Assembly (NCBI GenBank): GCA_029553475.1
Contig: JAKPKV010000138.1
Location: 35,609-99,608, forward strand
Origin: Armatimonadota bacterium
GTDB lineage: Bacteria > Armatimonadota > Hebobacteria > CAIYQO01
DNA: 64,000 nt
Reading direction: 5' to 3'
Below are positions 1 through 10,900 of the stretch, piece after piece; position 1 is the stretch's first letter; every line of letters starts with the position of its first letter. A model generated the notes under the pieces. That model did no database searches, had not been told where the DNA came from, and worked only from the letters and a program-made list of their open reading frames with translations. Made by a program: the position numbers and the translations under genes.

Positions 1-48
1 CCCGCCTGCCTGCCCCGATGAAATCGTGGGTGGCGTTCCCAGGAGCGG

Positions 49-68
49 CAATTGACAATTGTCAATTG
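49..68. repeat. 20-bp perfect palindrome CAATTGACAATTGTCAATTG
   Basis: Sequence equals its own reverse complement; it overlaps the start of a repeated motif (63-87). Confidence 0.8.
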
Positions 69-87
69 TAGTGGGTCGTCACGTTGT
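63..87 (+). repeat. Dispersed repeat end motif caattgtagYgggtcgtcacgttgt
   Basis: 24/25 identical to 2121-2145, the outer end of the 2126-2358 fold-back element. Confidence 0.75.
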
Positions 88-265
88 CGTTCGCGTATCA
101 GGACAACCGTCTGTAGCGCGCGCTCGTTGGCATGGCAAGGTACATCGTTCGGTATGCCCAGCGCATGGACAACTGGAACAACACCGCGGCGTAAACAGGA
201 AGCAGAACACACCTGAACACGCCTCGGAAATACCGGAGTTATGTCCGGACTAGCCTCTTGAACGA

Positions 266-1114
266 TCAATCAATTTTTGGAAGTGGATCACCGATAATGG
301 CTAACACTGGTGGTGAAGTAACGAGATATATGTCTTTTGGGTTTTCTCTTGGTATACTATTATCAACAGTGACAATTATCCGTAGCGCAATTGTTGTTAG
401 CAAATGTGTTTCTGGCTTATAAATCTTCCACGACTCTGGCCTGCTGATCGCATATTTCACGTTAACAATATATGTGTCACCAGGTTTGATATATGTACTG
501 GTGACATTATTCGCATGTGGTCCATCTATTGCTGTTCTCGAAGATGTTCCAATATTCTTCTCCATAGATGGGGAAAAATAGAATCCCTCCAGATTCATCT
601 CTGATATACCAATTTGGTGTTCAGACTTGTTCGTAATTTTTACGGTTAACTCAGTTTGCTGCCCGTAAATGCATGGGGTTGTCGGTGGGACTAGTTCAAC
701 GCTCACCGGGAACTGTTTAATTAATTCAACGAATTTATCTTCCTCATCAACTGATCGTAGCATAGGGTCTCCAGCATAGTATAGTGTATAAAGATCCCGA
801 CTCTTTTGAAGGAAGAATAACAATCGTACACCGGCATATATCCGACCTTTTTCTTTCGATGCCATGGGCAAACTCGTCACATTCACATGTGTTATCGGAA
901 GTCCTTTCAGAACCTTTTCCACTCTGACGATAGCAATATCAGTCGGCAGAAGTACGGTATTCTGACTATTAGTCTTTTCTCGGCTCATTACTTCTTCTAC
1001 GACTCCAACAATAATTAGATCTGATAAGCCAATTCTTTCTGCATCAGTTATCGTTCTCATCTGTGAATTAACACTATTTGCGAACAATAAAACAAAGAGA
1101 ATCGTCACAGGCAT
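266..1114 (-). CDS. Secreted protein of unknown function
   Basis: ORF with internal Met followed by a signal-peptide-like segment (MPVTILFVLLFANSVNSQ); AT-rich composition compared with flanks. Confidence 0.65.
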   Translation of the reverse strand: MPVTILFVLLFANSVNSQMRTITDAERIGLSDLIIVGVVEEVMSREKTNSQNTVLLPTDIAIVRVEKVLKGLPITHVNVTSLPMASKEKGRIYAGVRLLFFLQKSRDLYTLYYAGDPMLRSVDEEDKFVELIKQFPVSVELVPPTTPCIYGQQTELTVKITNKSEHQIGISEMNLEGFYFSPSMEKNIGTSSRTAIDGPHANNVTSTYIKPGDTYIVNVKYAISRPESWKIYKPETHLLTTIALRIIVTVDNSIPRENPKDIYLVTSPPVLAIIGDPLPKID

Positions 1115-1837
1115 TGATTTCACAGCACACCTCCGAATGATGAGTTGCATTGTAGGCAATATAGAGATCCCACGCCACACTTGGAAATCGTTTATCGGGG
1201 GACACCCGGACATCGGTCTGCGGCCTGAAGAGGCGCGCACGGCCGATGCTCTGATTTGACGCTAACGATGGTTCCCCCCCAATCGTGACCAGTGTCGGAG
1301 CGATCGACGCTTTCCTGTTATCCCACAATCCGACGGCGAGCGCTGCTTTGGCATGGGCAGAATCGGGCGGCCACACCCCCCAGCAGACATAGTCGTGAAG
1401 CGTTTGTACGTCTTGCGCGTTTGATCTATATAGGGCGCACTCGTTTGCATTTCCGCGCACAGCCTGCGGCGCATCGTCACCGCGGCAATAGAGACGAAGG
1501 ACCGCATCATCGGTCGAGGTTCTATCACCATGCACGGGCGCGTTCGGTCCCGCGAAGATGACCTGCAGCACCATTTTCGGTGGTATTGGCGGTAAGTCCG
1601 GTGGAAAGATATAGACCTGTTCCTGCTTATCGACAAGGCACCATCCCGCGATAGAAACGGATGTATCACCATAGCAGTATAGCTCAACCCATGTTAGGTC
1701 ATATTGATTGGTCGGATTGGGGTGAATTTCCGTGATGCCGATGAGGGGGGCGCGTCACCGTGCACCGGCACGCCGGCGATCATGCCCAGCAGCAGGAGGA
1801 CGCCTCCGAGATACCGATCCCAGCACCGGTGCCACAT
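1074..1837 (-). pseudogene. Secreted lamin-tail-domain (LTD)-like protein, frameshifted
   Basis: Signal peptide MWHRCWDRYLGGVLLLLGMIAGVPVHGDAPP in one frame; LTD-like ITEIHPNPTNQYDLTWVELYCYGDTSVSIAGWCLVDKQEQVYIFPPDLPPIPPKMVLQVIFAG in another. The frames are joined at a 6-nt G/C run near 1745. Confidence 0.65.
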
Positions 1838-2125
1838 ACCGTGCCCCCATTTGGATGGTACAGGCGAGCCAATGATTACTTCGGTAGATATGTTATCATG
1901 CCTCCGACCAAACTGTCTATCCGAGCGATAGCACCTTTTCACCACCCGGTCACGGCGACGTACGCCGCGGCAAAGCTGATTCGCCCGATCAAGCTGGAGG
2001 GTATACCGGGCATTGAAGCGCTCGGCAACGGTGCGCCCTGTGTAGAGGCGGGCGCGGGCGTCCCACCCGATGCGAAGCCTCAATCTCCCGCCAACGCGTC
2101 ACCGTAATAGCTCATAGTGCCAATT

Positions 2126-2358
2126 GTAGCGGGTCGTCACGTTGTACCTTGTGCTGTATTGAGCCCTCGGTAGTCTGCGCCCTCCGCGGCGCGGGTGACC
2201 ACAAGGCGGCACCGTATCCGACAACACCAGCATCGGACACCAGCCTTCGCTAAAGCTTCGGCTGGCAAACGGTGGAGCAATGCGTCACCACGCGCCGCGG
2301 AGGGCGCAGACTACCGAGGGCTCAATACAGCACAAGGTACAACGTGACGACCCGCTAC
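2126..2358. repeat. Long inverted-repeat (fold-back) element, ~74-nt arms, 84-nt spacer
   Basis: 2126-2199 is the reverse complement of 2284-2358 except for one 1-nt bulge. Confidence 0.9.
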
Positions 2359-2384
2359 GATTACTGATCACTACGCCCTTCTCA

Positions 2385-3746
2385 CTACGCCCTCACCAGC
2401 CCCTCCAGCACGCCGACCGCCTCCGCCACCAGCGCCCGTGCAGCCGCTTCCGCCGGGGCTTCGGCGGTGACGCGGATGATGGGTTCGGTGTTGGAGCCGC
2501 GGGCCTGGAGCCAGCGGTCGGGCCAGAGGATTTTCAGGCCATCGGTGAGGTCTACGGTTTCCGCCGCGTAGCGGTCCTGCAGCGCGCGCAGGGCGGGGGC
2601 GATGTCACGGGCGGGGCAATCGAGTTTCGCCTTGACGAGGGCATAGGTGGGAATCCGCGCGCGCATGGCGCTGATGGAGCCGCCGTCCAGCGCCAGCGCC
2701 TCCAGGATGAGCGCCATGCCGACGAAACTGTCGCGGCAGGGATTGATGGCGGGCACGATGACCCCGCCGTTCCCCTCGCCGCCGATGGCCGCCTGGTGGC
2801 GCGCCATGCCCTCCACCACGTTCACCTCGCCCACGCGGGTGCGCACCACCGGGCAGGCGCAGGCGGCGGCCACGTCGTCAATCATGCGGCTGGTGGAGAC
2901 GTTCACCACTACCGGGCCGGGGGTGCGGCGCAGCACATGGCGCACGGCCAGCGCCAGCGTGCACTCCTCGCCGAGGGGCGCGCCGGTTTCGTCCACGATG
3001 GCCAGCCGGTCGGCGTCGGCGTCCTGCGCGAAGCCGATCTCCGCGTCCGCCAGCTTCACCACGCGGCACAGCTCGACGATATGCTCCGGCGTCGGCTCCG
3101 GATCGCGCGGGAACGGCTCGTCGGGATTCGTGTAATATTCCATCACGTCGCAGCCCAACGCGCGCAGGAAGGCGGGGGTGGCCAGCGAGGCGGCGCCGTT
3201 GCAGCAGTCCACCGCCACGCGGAATTTTCGGCGGCGAATCGCGGCCACGTCCACCGCCCGCAGAATCGCCTCGCGGTGGCGGCGCAGGGTGGTGTCATCG
3301 CGACGCACGGTGCCGATGTCGTCCGCCAACGCGCGCGTATAGACCCCCTGGTGGTAGAGGTCCACCAGCTCCGCCGCCTGGTTGGGGCGCAGGATGATGC
3401 CGTCCGGCCCAAAAAATTTCAGCGCGTTCCACTGGATGGGGTTATGGCTGGCGGTGACGCAGATGCCGCCGAAGGCGTGCGCCTCGCGCACGTGCAACTG
3501 CAGCGCCGGCACCGGCACGATGCCCACGTCCACCGGCGTGCAGCCCGCGCCCAGCAGCCCGGCGATGACCGCCTGCTTCACCATCTCGCGCGAGGGCCGG
3601 CTGTCGGTGCCGACGAGAATCGGCCCCGCCCCCGCGTAGGTGCCGAACGCCCCGGCGAAGGAGGCGACGAGCCGCGGGGTGAGCGAATCGCCCACGATGC
3701 CGCGCACGCCGGAGATGCCGATTTTGAGCGATAAGGGTTTGCGCAT
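2385..3746 (-). CDS. Phosphohexomutase (phosphoglucosamine/phosphomannomutase family)
   Basis: TASHNP phosphoserine loop, DADADR metal loop, GEGNGG sugar loop, RGSNTEP phosphate loop. Confidence 0.9.
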   Translation of the reverse strand: MRKPLSLKIGISGVRGIVGDSLTPRLVASFAGAFGTYAGAGPILVGTDSRPSREMVKQAVIAGLLGAGCTPVDVGIVPVPALQLHVREAHAFGGICVTASHNPIQWNALKFFGPDGIILRPNQAAELVDLYHQGVYTRALADDIGTVRRDDTTLRRHREAILRAVDVAAIRRRKFRVAVDCCNGAASLATPAFLRALGCDVMEYYTNPDEPFPRDPEPTPEHIVELCRVVKLADAEIGFAQDADADRLAIVDETGAPLGEECTLALAVRHVLRRTPGPVVVNVSTSRMIDDVAAACACPVVRTRVGEVNVVEGMARHQAAIGGEGNGGVIVPAINPCRDSFVGMALILEALALDGGSISAMRARIPTYALVKAKLDCPARDIAPALRALQDRYAAETVDLTDGLKILWPDRWLQARGSNTEPIIRVTAEAPAEAAARALVAEAVGVLEGLVRA

Positions 3747-3798
3747 GATGTTCCTTTTTTTCACCGCGGAGGACGCGGAGCGCGCGGAGGCGCTCGTG

Positions 3799-5166
3799 TT
3801 ATCTGCCCGCGGTCACGAACGCCGCCTGATTCGCGAAGGTCATGGCGTTTTCGAACATTTCCTCGGCCCGTTCTTCGGTATCAGCTTCCGCGACGATGCG
3901 CACCAGCGGTTCGGTGTTGGAGGCGCGGACGTGAATCCAGCCGTTGTGCCAGGCGGCGCGCACGCCTTCAGTGAGGTCGAGCCGCGCGCGCTGGTAGTGC
4001 TCGTGAAAGCCTTCCAGCACGTGGTAGACCAGGTTGGGCGGACACGCGACCGTGCCCTTGCGCATGGCCGAGCGCGGCAGGCGGCCGGCCAGCGCGGCCA
4101 GCGATTCATCGGAGGCGGCCATCGCCTCCAGCACCAGGCCGAGGGTGAGGAAGGCATCAAAGGTGGCGGCGGCGGGCAGCAGCGCGACGCCGCCGCTCCC
4201 TTCGCCGGCCAGCGCCGCGCGCTCGGCCAGCGCGCGCCCCATCACATGCCCTTCGCCGATCATCGTGCGGATCACCGGCTGCCCGGCGGCGTCCGCCGCC
4301 GCCTCCACCATGCGGCTGGTGGAGAGGTTCGTCACCACCGGACCGGGTTGGCGGGAGAGCACGTGCGCGGCGACCAGCGGCAGCGTATGCTCCTCGGTGA
4401 GCGGCTCGCCATCGGCGGTGACGAAGCCGATGCGGTCGCCGTCAATGTTGATGGCCGCGCCCAGGTCTACCGTCAGGTGCTTCATCAGCGCGGCAAGCTG
4501 GCGCATATTCGCCGCGGTGGGCGCGGGGGCGTGGGCGAAGACGCCGTCCGGCTCCTCATTCAGCGGAATGAGGGCGCATCCCAACTCTTCCAGCAGGCGC
4601 GCGACCACCGGCAGACCGGCGCCGTTGCAGAAATCTACCGCCACGCGAAAACGGCGCGCGCGGATCGCCGCGACATCCAGCGCGGCGAGGAGGCGCGCCA
4701 GGTAGCGCGGGAGCAGGTCGTCCGGCGCCGGCTCCCAGCCGCGCAGGCCGTCCCACGGCACGCGAATGAAGTCGCGGGCGTGGTAGATATCGAGCAGCTC
4801 CTCGGTGTTCACCGCGTTGAGCAGCGCGCCGTCGGGACCGAGGAATTTGAAGGCGTTCCAGCGGGCGTCATTGTGGCTGCCGGTGATGGACAGCCCGCCG
4901 GCCGCGCCGAGCGCGCGCACGGCGAAGGAGACGAGCGGCGTGGGCGCGACCCCCAGATCGAGTACATGGCAGCCGGCGGCGAGCAGGCTGGAGAGCGCCG
5001 CCGCGCGCAGCATCGCTGACGAGCGCCGGGTGTCCCGCCCGATGACCACCGTCCCGCCGTCGCAATAGGCGCCGAACGCGCTGGCGAAATCCACCAGCAG
5101 CTCCGGCGTCAGCGATTCTCCCACCACCCCGCGCACCGACGACGTGCCGATCTTCAACTGCCGCAT
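3799..5166 (-). CDS. Second phosphohexomutase paralogue with altered metal loop
   Basis: TGSHND, NIDGDR, GEGSGG and RASNTEP loops; ATG at 5166 preceded by GGAGGTG. Confidence 0.85.
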   Translation of the reverse strand: MRQLKIGTSSVRGVVGESLTPELLVDFASAFGAYCDGGTVVIGRDTRRSSAMLRAAALSSLLAAGCHVLDLGVAPTPLVSFAVRALGAAGGLSITGSHNDARWNAFKFLGPDGALLNAVNTEELLDIYHARDFIRVPWDGLRGWEPAPDDLLPRYLARLLAALDVAAIRARRFRVAVDFCNGAGLPVVARLLEELGCALIPLNEEPDGVFAHAPAPTAANMRQLAALMKHLTVDLGAAINIDGDRIGFVTADGEPLTEEHTLPLVAAHVLSRQPGPVVTNLSTSRMVEAAADAAGQPVIRTMIGEGHVMGRALAERAALAGEGSGGVALLPAAATFDAFLTLGLVLEAMAASDESLAALAGRLPRSAMRKGTVACPPNLVYHVLEGFHEHYQRARLDLTEGVRAAWHNGWIHVRASNTEPLVRIVAEADTEERAEEMFENAMTFANQAAFVTAGR

Positions 5167-5319
5167 GGCCACCTCCCGGAAAGAGTATTGTACGCGTTCC
5201 GAGACGCCGGCGGCAATTCCGCCGGCGAGGGTGAAACGCTTTAGCGGAAAATTTTCCAAAAAAGACCTCGTCAGCATACCCCGCTCGCGCGGCCCCGCGC
5301 GGCGGCGGGGCGCGCCCCT

Positions 5320-6396
5320 TCAGCCGGCCGCGGGAGAGCGGCCGTATCTCCGCCCCGCGTCACACATCGCCCGGATATTTTCTACCGGGATGCCGTCGTG
5401 GAGCGAGTGGTCGGAGGCGAGGATGTAGCCGCCGCCGGGAGCGGCGATGGCGACGGCCTCGCGCACTTCCGCCTCCACGTCGGCCGGGGCGCCGTACGGC
5501 AGCGTGCGCGACGAGTCAATGTTGCCGACGAGGCAGATGCGGTCGCCATACTGCGCTTTCACGCGGGCGAGCTCCATGCCGGCGGTGCGCTGCAGCGGGT
5601 GCAGGGCGTCAATGCCCAGCTCGATGAGGTCGTCAAGGTAGTCGTAGATGTGGCCGCAGGAATGCAGCAGCACCGGCAGGCCGCAGCGTTTGATGTGGCT
5701 GATGATGGCGCCGAGCGCGGGCTTGATAATGTCGCGGAAGTGGCCGGGGGCGATGAGGCCGGCGCAACTGCTGCCCAGGTCCTCGCTCACCGCCATGCCG
5801 TCCACCCCGGCCTCAGCCATGCGCGTGACGGCGGGGAGGGCGAAATCCACGGCATATTGCACGACGGCGGTGAGGAAATCGGGATCGTCATACAGCGCGA
5901 GGCAGATGGCCTCGTAGCCGATGAGCATCCACGCGGCGCTGAGCGGTCCCCCTACCCCGCCGAGGATGAACACCTCGTCATCGCCGAGGGCGCGGTTCAT
6001 GGCGATGGCGGTCTCGATTTCGTCCATGCGTCCCGGCGCCAGCGGGTCGGGCGGCGTATAGCCGGCCAGCGCCGCGCGGTCGGGCAGCGGGTAGGCGATG
6101 GGCGCGTCAATGGGCCAGGACGCCTCATTCACCGCGAAGGTGGTGCCCCACTCGTCCTTGTAGACGTTCTCCCCCAGCGTCTCCGGCGTCCACCCGGCGA
6201 ACGCCCCGAAGGGAATCCACACCCCATCCAGCCCCAGCGCCCGCGTCAGCGCCATCGCGTCCCGCGCGTTATACGACGCCGGCGTCCGCCCGATAAGCTC
6301 GGTGAAGAGCGGCCGCTGGAAGAGGAAGTCGAACATCGGCACCCGGTCCACCGGCTGCCGCAGCATCGCGGCGCGGAAACGCTGCTTCGGGGTCAT
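5320..6396 (-). CDS. Uroporphyrinogen decarboxylase (URO-D) family protein, probable methyltransferase-type
   Basis: MTPKQRFRAAMLRQPVDRVPMFDF start and URO-D-like PVLLHSCGHIYDYLDDLIELGIDALHPLQ. Confidence 0.8.
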   Translation of the reverse strand: MTPKQRFRAAMLRQPVDRVPMFDFLFQRPLFTELIGRTPASYNARDAMALTRALGLDGVWIPFGAFAGWTPETLGENVYKDEWGTTFAVNEASWPIDAPIAYPLPDRAALAGYTPPDPLAPGRMDEIETAIAMNRALGDDEVFILGGVGGPLSAAWMLIGYEAICLALYDDPDFLTAVVQYAVDFALPAVTRMAEAGVDGMAVSEDLGSSCAGLIAPGHFRDIIKPALGAIISHIKRCGLPVLLHSCGHIYDYLDDLIELGIDALHPLQRTAGMELARVKAQYGDRICLVGNIDSSRTLPYGAPADVEAEVREAVAIAAPGGGYILASDHSLHDGIPVENIRAMCDAGRRYGRSPAAG

Positions 6397-6419
6397 GGCG
6401 TACCTCCTGCGATGTTCTG

Positions 6420-6577
6420 GTAGTCCGCGCCCTCCGTGGCGCGTGTTATCGAGATACGATACCGTGAACGTCAACACTGTCGCCGAGAACGTCCACCATC
6501 CACGGCACAGTAGTGTGCAGCGGTCACGCGCGCTACGTATTCATGCGGTCGCGCGCGCCGCGGAGGGCGCGGACTAC
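6420..6577. repeat. Fold-back element, 26-nt arms (24/26), core GTAGTCCGCGCCCTCCGYGGCGCG
   Basis: 6420-6445 is the inverted complement of 6552-6577; shares its core with the 2126-2358 element. Confidence 0.8.
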
Positions 6578-6620
6578 GTATTAGGACCGGCGCATCGCCG
6601 GCCGGTGTATTGTCTCACCG

Positions 6621-7691
6621 TTACCGCAGCTTCTCAATAATCGCCTCCGCCATCTGGCTGGTGCCGACGGCGGTGGGGTCGTCGCGGCGCGGTTTCATGT
6701 CGTAGGTGACCGATGTGCCCTCGGCCAGCACGGCCGCCACGGCGGCCTCCAGGCGGTCGGCGGCGTCGCGCTCGCCCAGATAGCGCAGCATGAGCATGCC
6801 GGAGAGGATGAGGGCGGTGGGGTTCACCTTGTTCTGGCCCTTGTATTTCGGCGCGGAGCCGTGGGTGGCCTCGAACACCGCGCCCTTCTCGCCGATGTTC
6901 GCGCCGGGGGCGACGCCCAGGCCGCCGACCAGGCCGGCGCCGAGGTCGCTGATGATGTCGCCGTAGAGGTTCGGCAGCACCAGCACGTCGCTCTCCTCAG
7001 GCCGCTGCACCAGGCGCATGCAGAGGGCATCCACCAGCACCTCGTCATACTCCACCCGGCCCTTGTAGTCCGCCGCCACGTCCTGCGCCACCCGGTAGAA
7101 GAGGCCGTCGGTATATTTCATGATGTTGGCCTTGGCGATGGCGCTCACCTTCTTGCGGCCGTTCTGCACGGCGTAGTCGAAGGCGTATTGCACGATGCGC
7201 CGGGTGCCGCTGACACTGATGGGCTTGATGGAAATGGCGCTATCCGGGCGGATTTTCCCGCCGGCCATGTCAATGATGCGCCGCGCGTCGTCGGTGCCGA
7301 GGTCATACTCGACGCCGGCGTAGAGGTCTTCGGTATTCTCGCGAACGATGACGATATCCACGCCGCTGTAGCGCGAGCGCACGCCGGCATAGCTCTTGCA
7401 GGGGCGCACGCAGGCGTACAGGTCCAGCGCCTTGCGCAGGGCGACGTTCACGCTGCGAAAACCGCTGCCGATGGGGGTGGTGATGGGCGCTTTCAGCGCC
7501 ACGCCGTTCCGGCGCACGGATTCGATGGTCTCGTCGGGGAGCGGGGTACCGAGCTGCGCCATGATATCCACGCCCGCGTGGGCGATTTCCCAGTCAATCT
7601 TCACGCCGGTGGCGTCAATGACGCGGCGGGTGGCTTCGGCCAGCTCGGGGCCGGTGCCATCGCCCGGAATCAGTGTGACAGTGTAGGGCAT
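6621..7691 (-). CDS. Isocitrate dehydrogenase (isocitrate/isopropylmalate dehydrogenase family)
   Basis: [50 protein letters not shown]. Confidence 0.85.
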   Translation of the reverse strand: MPYTVTLIPGDGTGPELAEATRRVIDATGVKIDWEIAHAGVDIMAQLGTPLPDETIESVRRNGVALKAPITTPIGSGFRSVNVALRKALDLYACVRPCKSYAGVRSRYSGVDIVIVRENTEDLYAGVEYDLGTDDARRIIDMAGGKIRPDSAISIKPISVSGTRRIVQYAFDYAVQNGRKKVSAIAKANIMKYTDGLFYRVAQDVAADYKGRVEYDEVLVDALCMRLVQRPEESDVLVLPNLYGDIISDLGAGLVGGLGVAPGANIGEKGAVFEATHGSAPKYKGQNKVNPTALILSGMLMLRYLGERDAADRLEAAVAAVLAEGTSVTYDMKPRRDDPTAVGTSQMAEAIIEKLR

Positions 7692-7910
7692 GATCTCCTC
7701 CAATACGCGCGCCGCCCAAGCACGCGGGTCGGTCACGGTGATGCGGGGAATATTTCGCTGTAACGCGGACCGGTTCCTTTTCGTAGAGTAGTATTAGCAG
7801 GGATAATCCCGGCGCTGTCGTATTTCTGTAGAGCAGGACCTGGAACCTTTGCCGGTATGGTTCCGTCATACCATTCGGGTTGCGAGCCCGATAATCAGGA
7901 GGATATCCTC

Positions 7911-10900
7911 ATGCGCGTATGTCGCTGGCTACTTGGCGTGCTGGTGCTGTTCGTCGGACTCTCCGGCTTCGCCCAGCCCATCCCCGATCCCCCGGAAAAA
8001 GACCTGTGCGTGCTGCAGGGCGCGGTGAAGTTCACCGACGGCACGCCGTTTGCCGGCGCAACCGTCTCCGTGCGCGTAGACGGCAAAGATATCATGCCCC
8101 GCCCGGTGACGGACAAGGACGGCACCTACACCACCGCGGTGCCCGCCGGGTCGGCGACCATCTCCGTGATCGGCATCAGCAAGCAGGCGAAGCTTGACGT
8201 CGGCAAAGTGAACACGGTAGATTTTGCGTTCGAAAAAGAAGGCGTGGTCGCGACCGTCTCCTACGCGGACGGGGAGCTGGTCCCGAATGTGAATATGAAC
8301 GGGCGCTTTCGCCGGGAGAATAAGACATCGGCTAGCCTGTCCTTCGTCGCGCTGGGGGGCGGGCGCTACTGGTTCCGCGGCATCCCCAAAGACGCGCAAG
8401 AGATCGCCATCCTCGCACGGGTGTACGTGAACAGTGAGCAGTATCTGCTGCAGCGGTGGAACCTTGCCGAGCTGCAGCCGATGCAGGCGGTGTCGTTCGT
8501 CGTCGAGCGGCCCGCCCCGCTGCGGGTGCTGGTGCTGGACGCCGACGCGAAACCGCTCGTCAACGCCACCATCACCGGCACCATCAGCTATGAGGGCGAC
8601 CAACCACCCTTTTGGGAAGACGAGCGTACTCCGGCAGCGGCGCGCCGCCGGCAGCCGCTGGGCAACCGGCAGACGAGCGCGGACGGCCTGCTGGATTTGG
8701 GCTCCTGGGCGGCGCGCGACTACGAGCTGACCCTGCGCGCGGGCACCATGGCCGGCCCGGCGAGAGCCATCGCCGTGAAGGCGGATATGGAGACGGTGCG
8801 CTATGCGCTGGATTTGAAGCCGCGCATGATCACGCAGACCATCTTCAACGCCGACGGCACCGCGCAGCCGAATACCCCGGTGACGCTGGGGTACTGCTGG
8901 ATGAAGCAGGTGACCTACCTGGACGCCACCACGGACGCGAAAGGCCAGGTGGTCTGGAAAGACGTGCCGCCGGTCGAGGCGGTCGTCTGGGGCAAAGGCG
9001 TGCCGCCGGGCATGCTGCCGCCGGGCGCCACCACGGTGACGACGCCGCTGCCCGCGCCCCCCACCGAGCCGAATCCACGCTCGCGGAACCTGCGCGTCAA
9101 GCTGACGAATCTCGGCGACACGCCCAGCCGGGTTCTCTACTACTTCACCTCGAGCAGCAACTCGGGGCTGAACTCGAGCGAGTATAATTATCGGCCGAAT
9201 CCCAATAATCCGACCTACATTAGCGTCTACGTGGAATTCCGCGAAGCCGCGCCGCCATTCACCCTGATCGCCATGACGAAATCAACGGCAACGCCGCTCG
9301 TCGCCACCCTCGCCAACGTCTACCTCCCTCCGCTGGATGAGAACGAGCAAAACGAGCTTACTTTGAGCTTCCGCGCCGGCACGGCGCTGAAAGGCCGGTT
9401 CCTGACGAAAGCCGGGCCGATCAAGGGGTTAAGCCAGTTCCGCGTGATGCCGGTGACGTTGGAGGCGGAGTTTGACGGCCTGCTCACCGAGGAGATGCAG
9501 CGGCGCGCGGGACTGATGCAGCCGTCGCTCACCGCCGACGGCGCCTTCGCGGTGGCGTTGCCCGGTCCCGGCACCTACCGGCTGGTGGTAGACCTGTATG
9601 ACGAATCCGCGCCCGCCTTGCCTGAATTGTTGGTGGCGGTGCCGGCGGGCGGCAAAGCGGTAGACATTACCCTGCCCGACCCGATGCTCACCGTGCCGGC
9701 GGGCACCGTGCTGAACTGGCTGACGCGCCATTATCCCGCGCAGCCGCGGCAACTGGCGGTGGCCGCCCACGCGAACCCGGCGCCGGTGTTCGCCCCGCGT
9801 GAGGCGCTCCTCGGCCTCTGGTTCCGTCCCAGCCCGGATAAGCTGGTCTTCTGGAACGGGCAAGAACGCAAGCAGACCGTACTCGACTTGCGCGCGGTCC
9901 GGGTGAACATGCTGGACACCCAGGGCAACCCGCTCACGTCGAATTATGCCTACTCGCTGCTGCCGCTGCTGCCGGCCGGCAACTACGGCTACTCAAACAA
10001 CCCACTGCTGGCGCGCGGCGTGTCCGAAGCGCAACCCTCTCCGATCTCCGCGGATAACAACTATTGTCCGGCGCTCTGGACGGGCCAATACCTGCTCGCA
10101 ATGGGCAGCTACGGCAACAATTTCCAGCGCTTCATCCCGGTGGATGTCACGCCGGAAACGCCGGCGGAGATCACCGTAAAGCTGTCGCCCCCTCCCCGGC
10201 AGCTCATGCAAACCCGTTCCGTGAACCTGCGCTACACGAAAGGCAACGTGGACGAGATGCGCCGCAACGCCGCGGAAAACGTGGGCATCTACTTCGATAC
10301 CACCCCCACGCAGGAGCCAATACAGGGCATCGGCAGCTATGCGCTGCGCCCGGATAGCGGCGGCACGCAGGTGCCGATGAACGCGAAGACCATCAGCCTG
10401 GTCTGGCAGGGCGTGGGCGTCATCCGCGACGTGCCGCTGCCGGCATACAACGCGAACCAGCAGGGCGTGGTGGACCTGCCCGCCTTCGACCCCGGCACCA
10501 CCATCTCCGGGAAGATCCTGATGGCGGACGGCAAACCGTTCGCGAAGCGGCAGATCGCCGCCACCCTGAACTCCGCGTGGTCGCAGCGCGTCACCACGGA
10601 CGACGCCGGCGCGTTCAGCATCGCCGGCGTCCTCCCCGGCGTCTTTTTGATCATGGTGGAAAACGAATGGCCGCGCGCGGGCTGGACGCTGAACGTACCG
10701 GAACAAGGCTTGAAGGATATCACCCTGCAGATGAACTCGCGCCCCATCCGCCTGCAGGGCTTGCCCGGCGGCGGTGAATTCAGCCAGGTGTGGTGGTTCC
10801 CCGACGCGGGTGAGCCGACGCGCCTGCCCATGCGCTACGGCGACTGTGCCATTTACGATCTTGCCGCCGGCTCCGGCATGATCTGGGCGGTGGACGGCGC

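Noticed and set aside
2280-5019. Plus-strand ORFs (484 and 459 aa) opposite the phosphohexomutases
   Set aside because: Antisense shadow frames; the minus-strand proteins carry all catalytic motifs.
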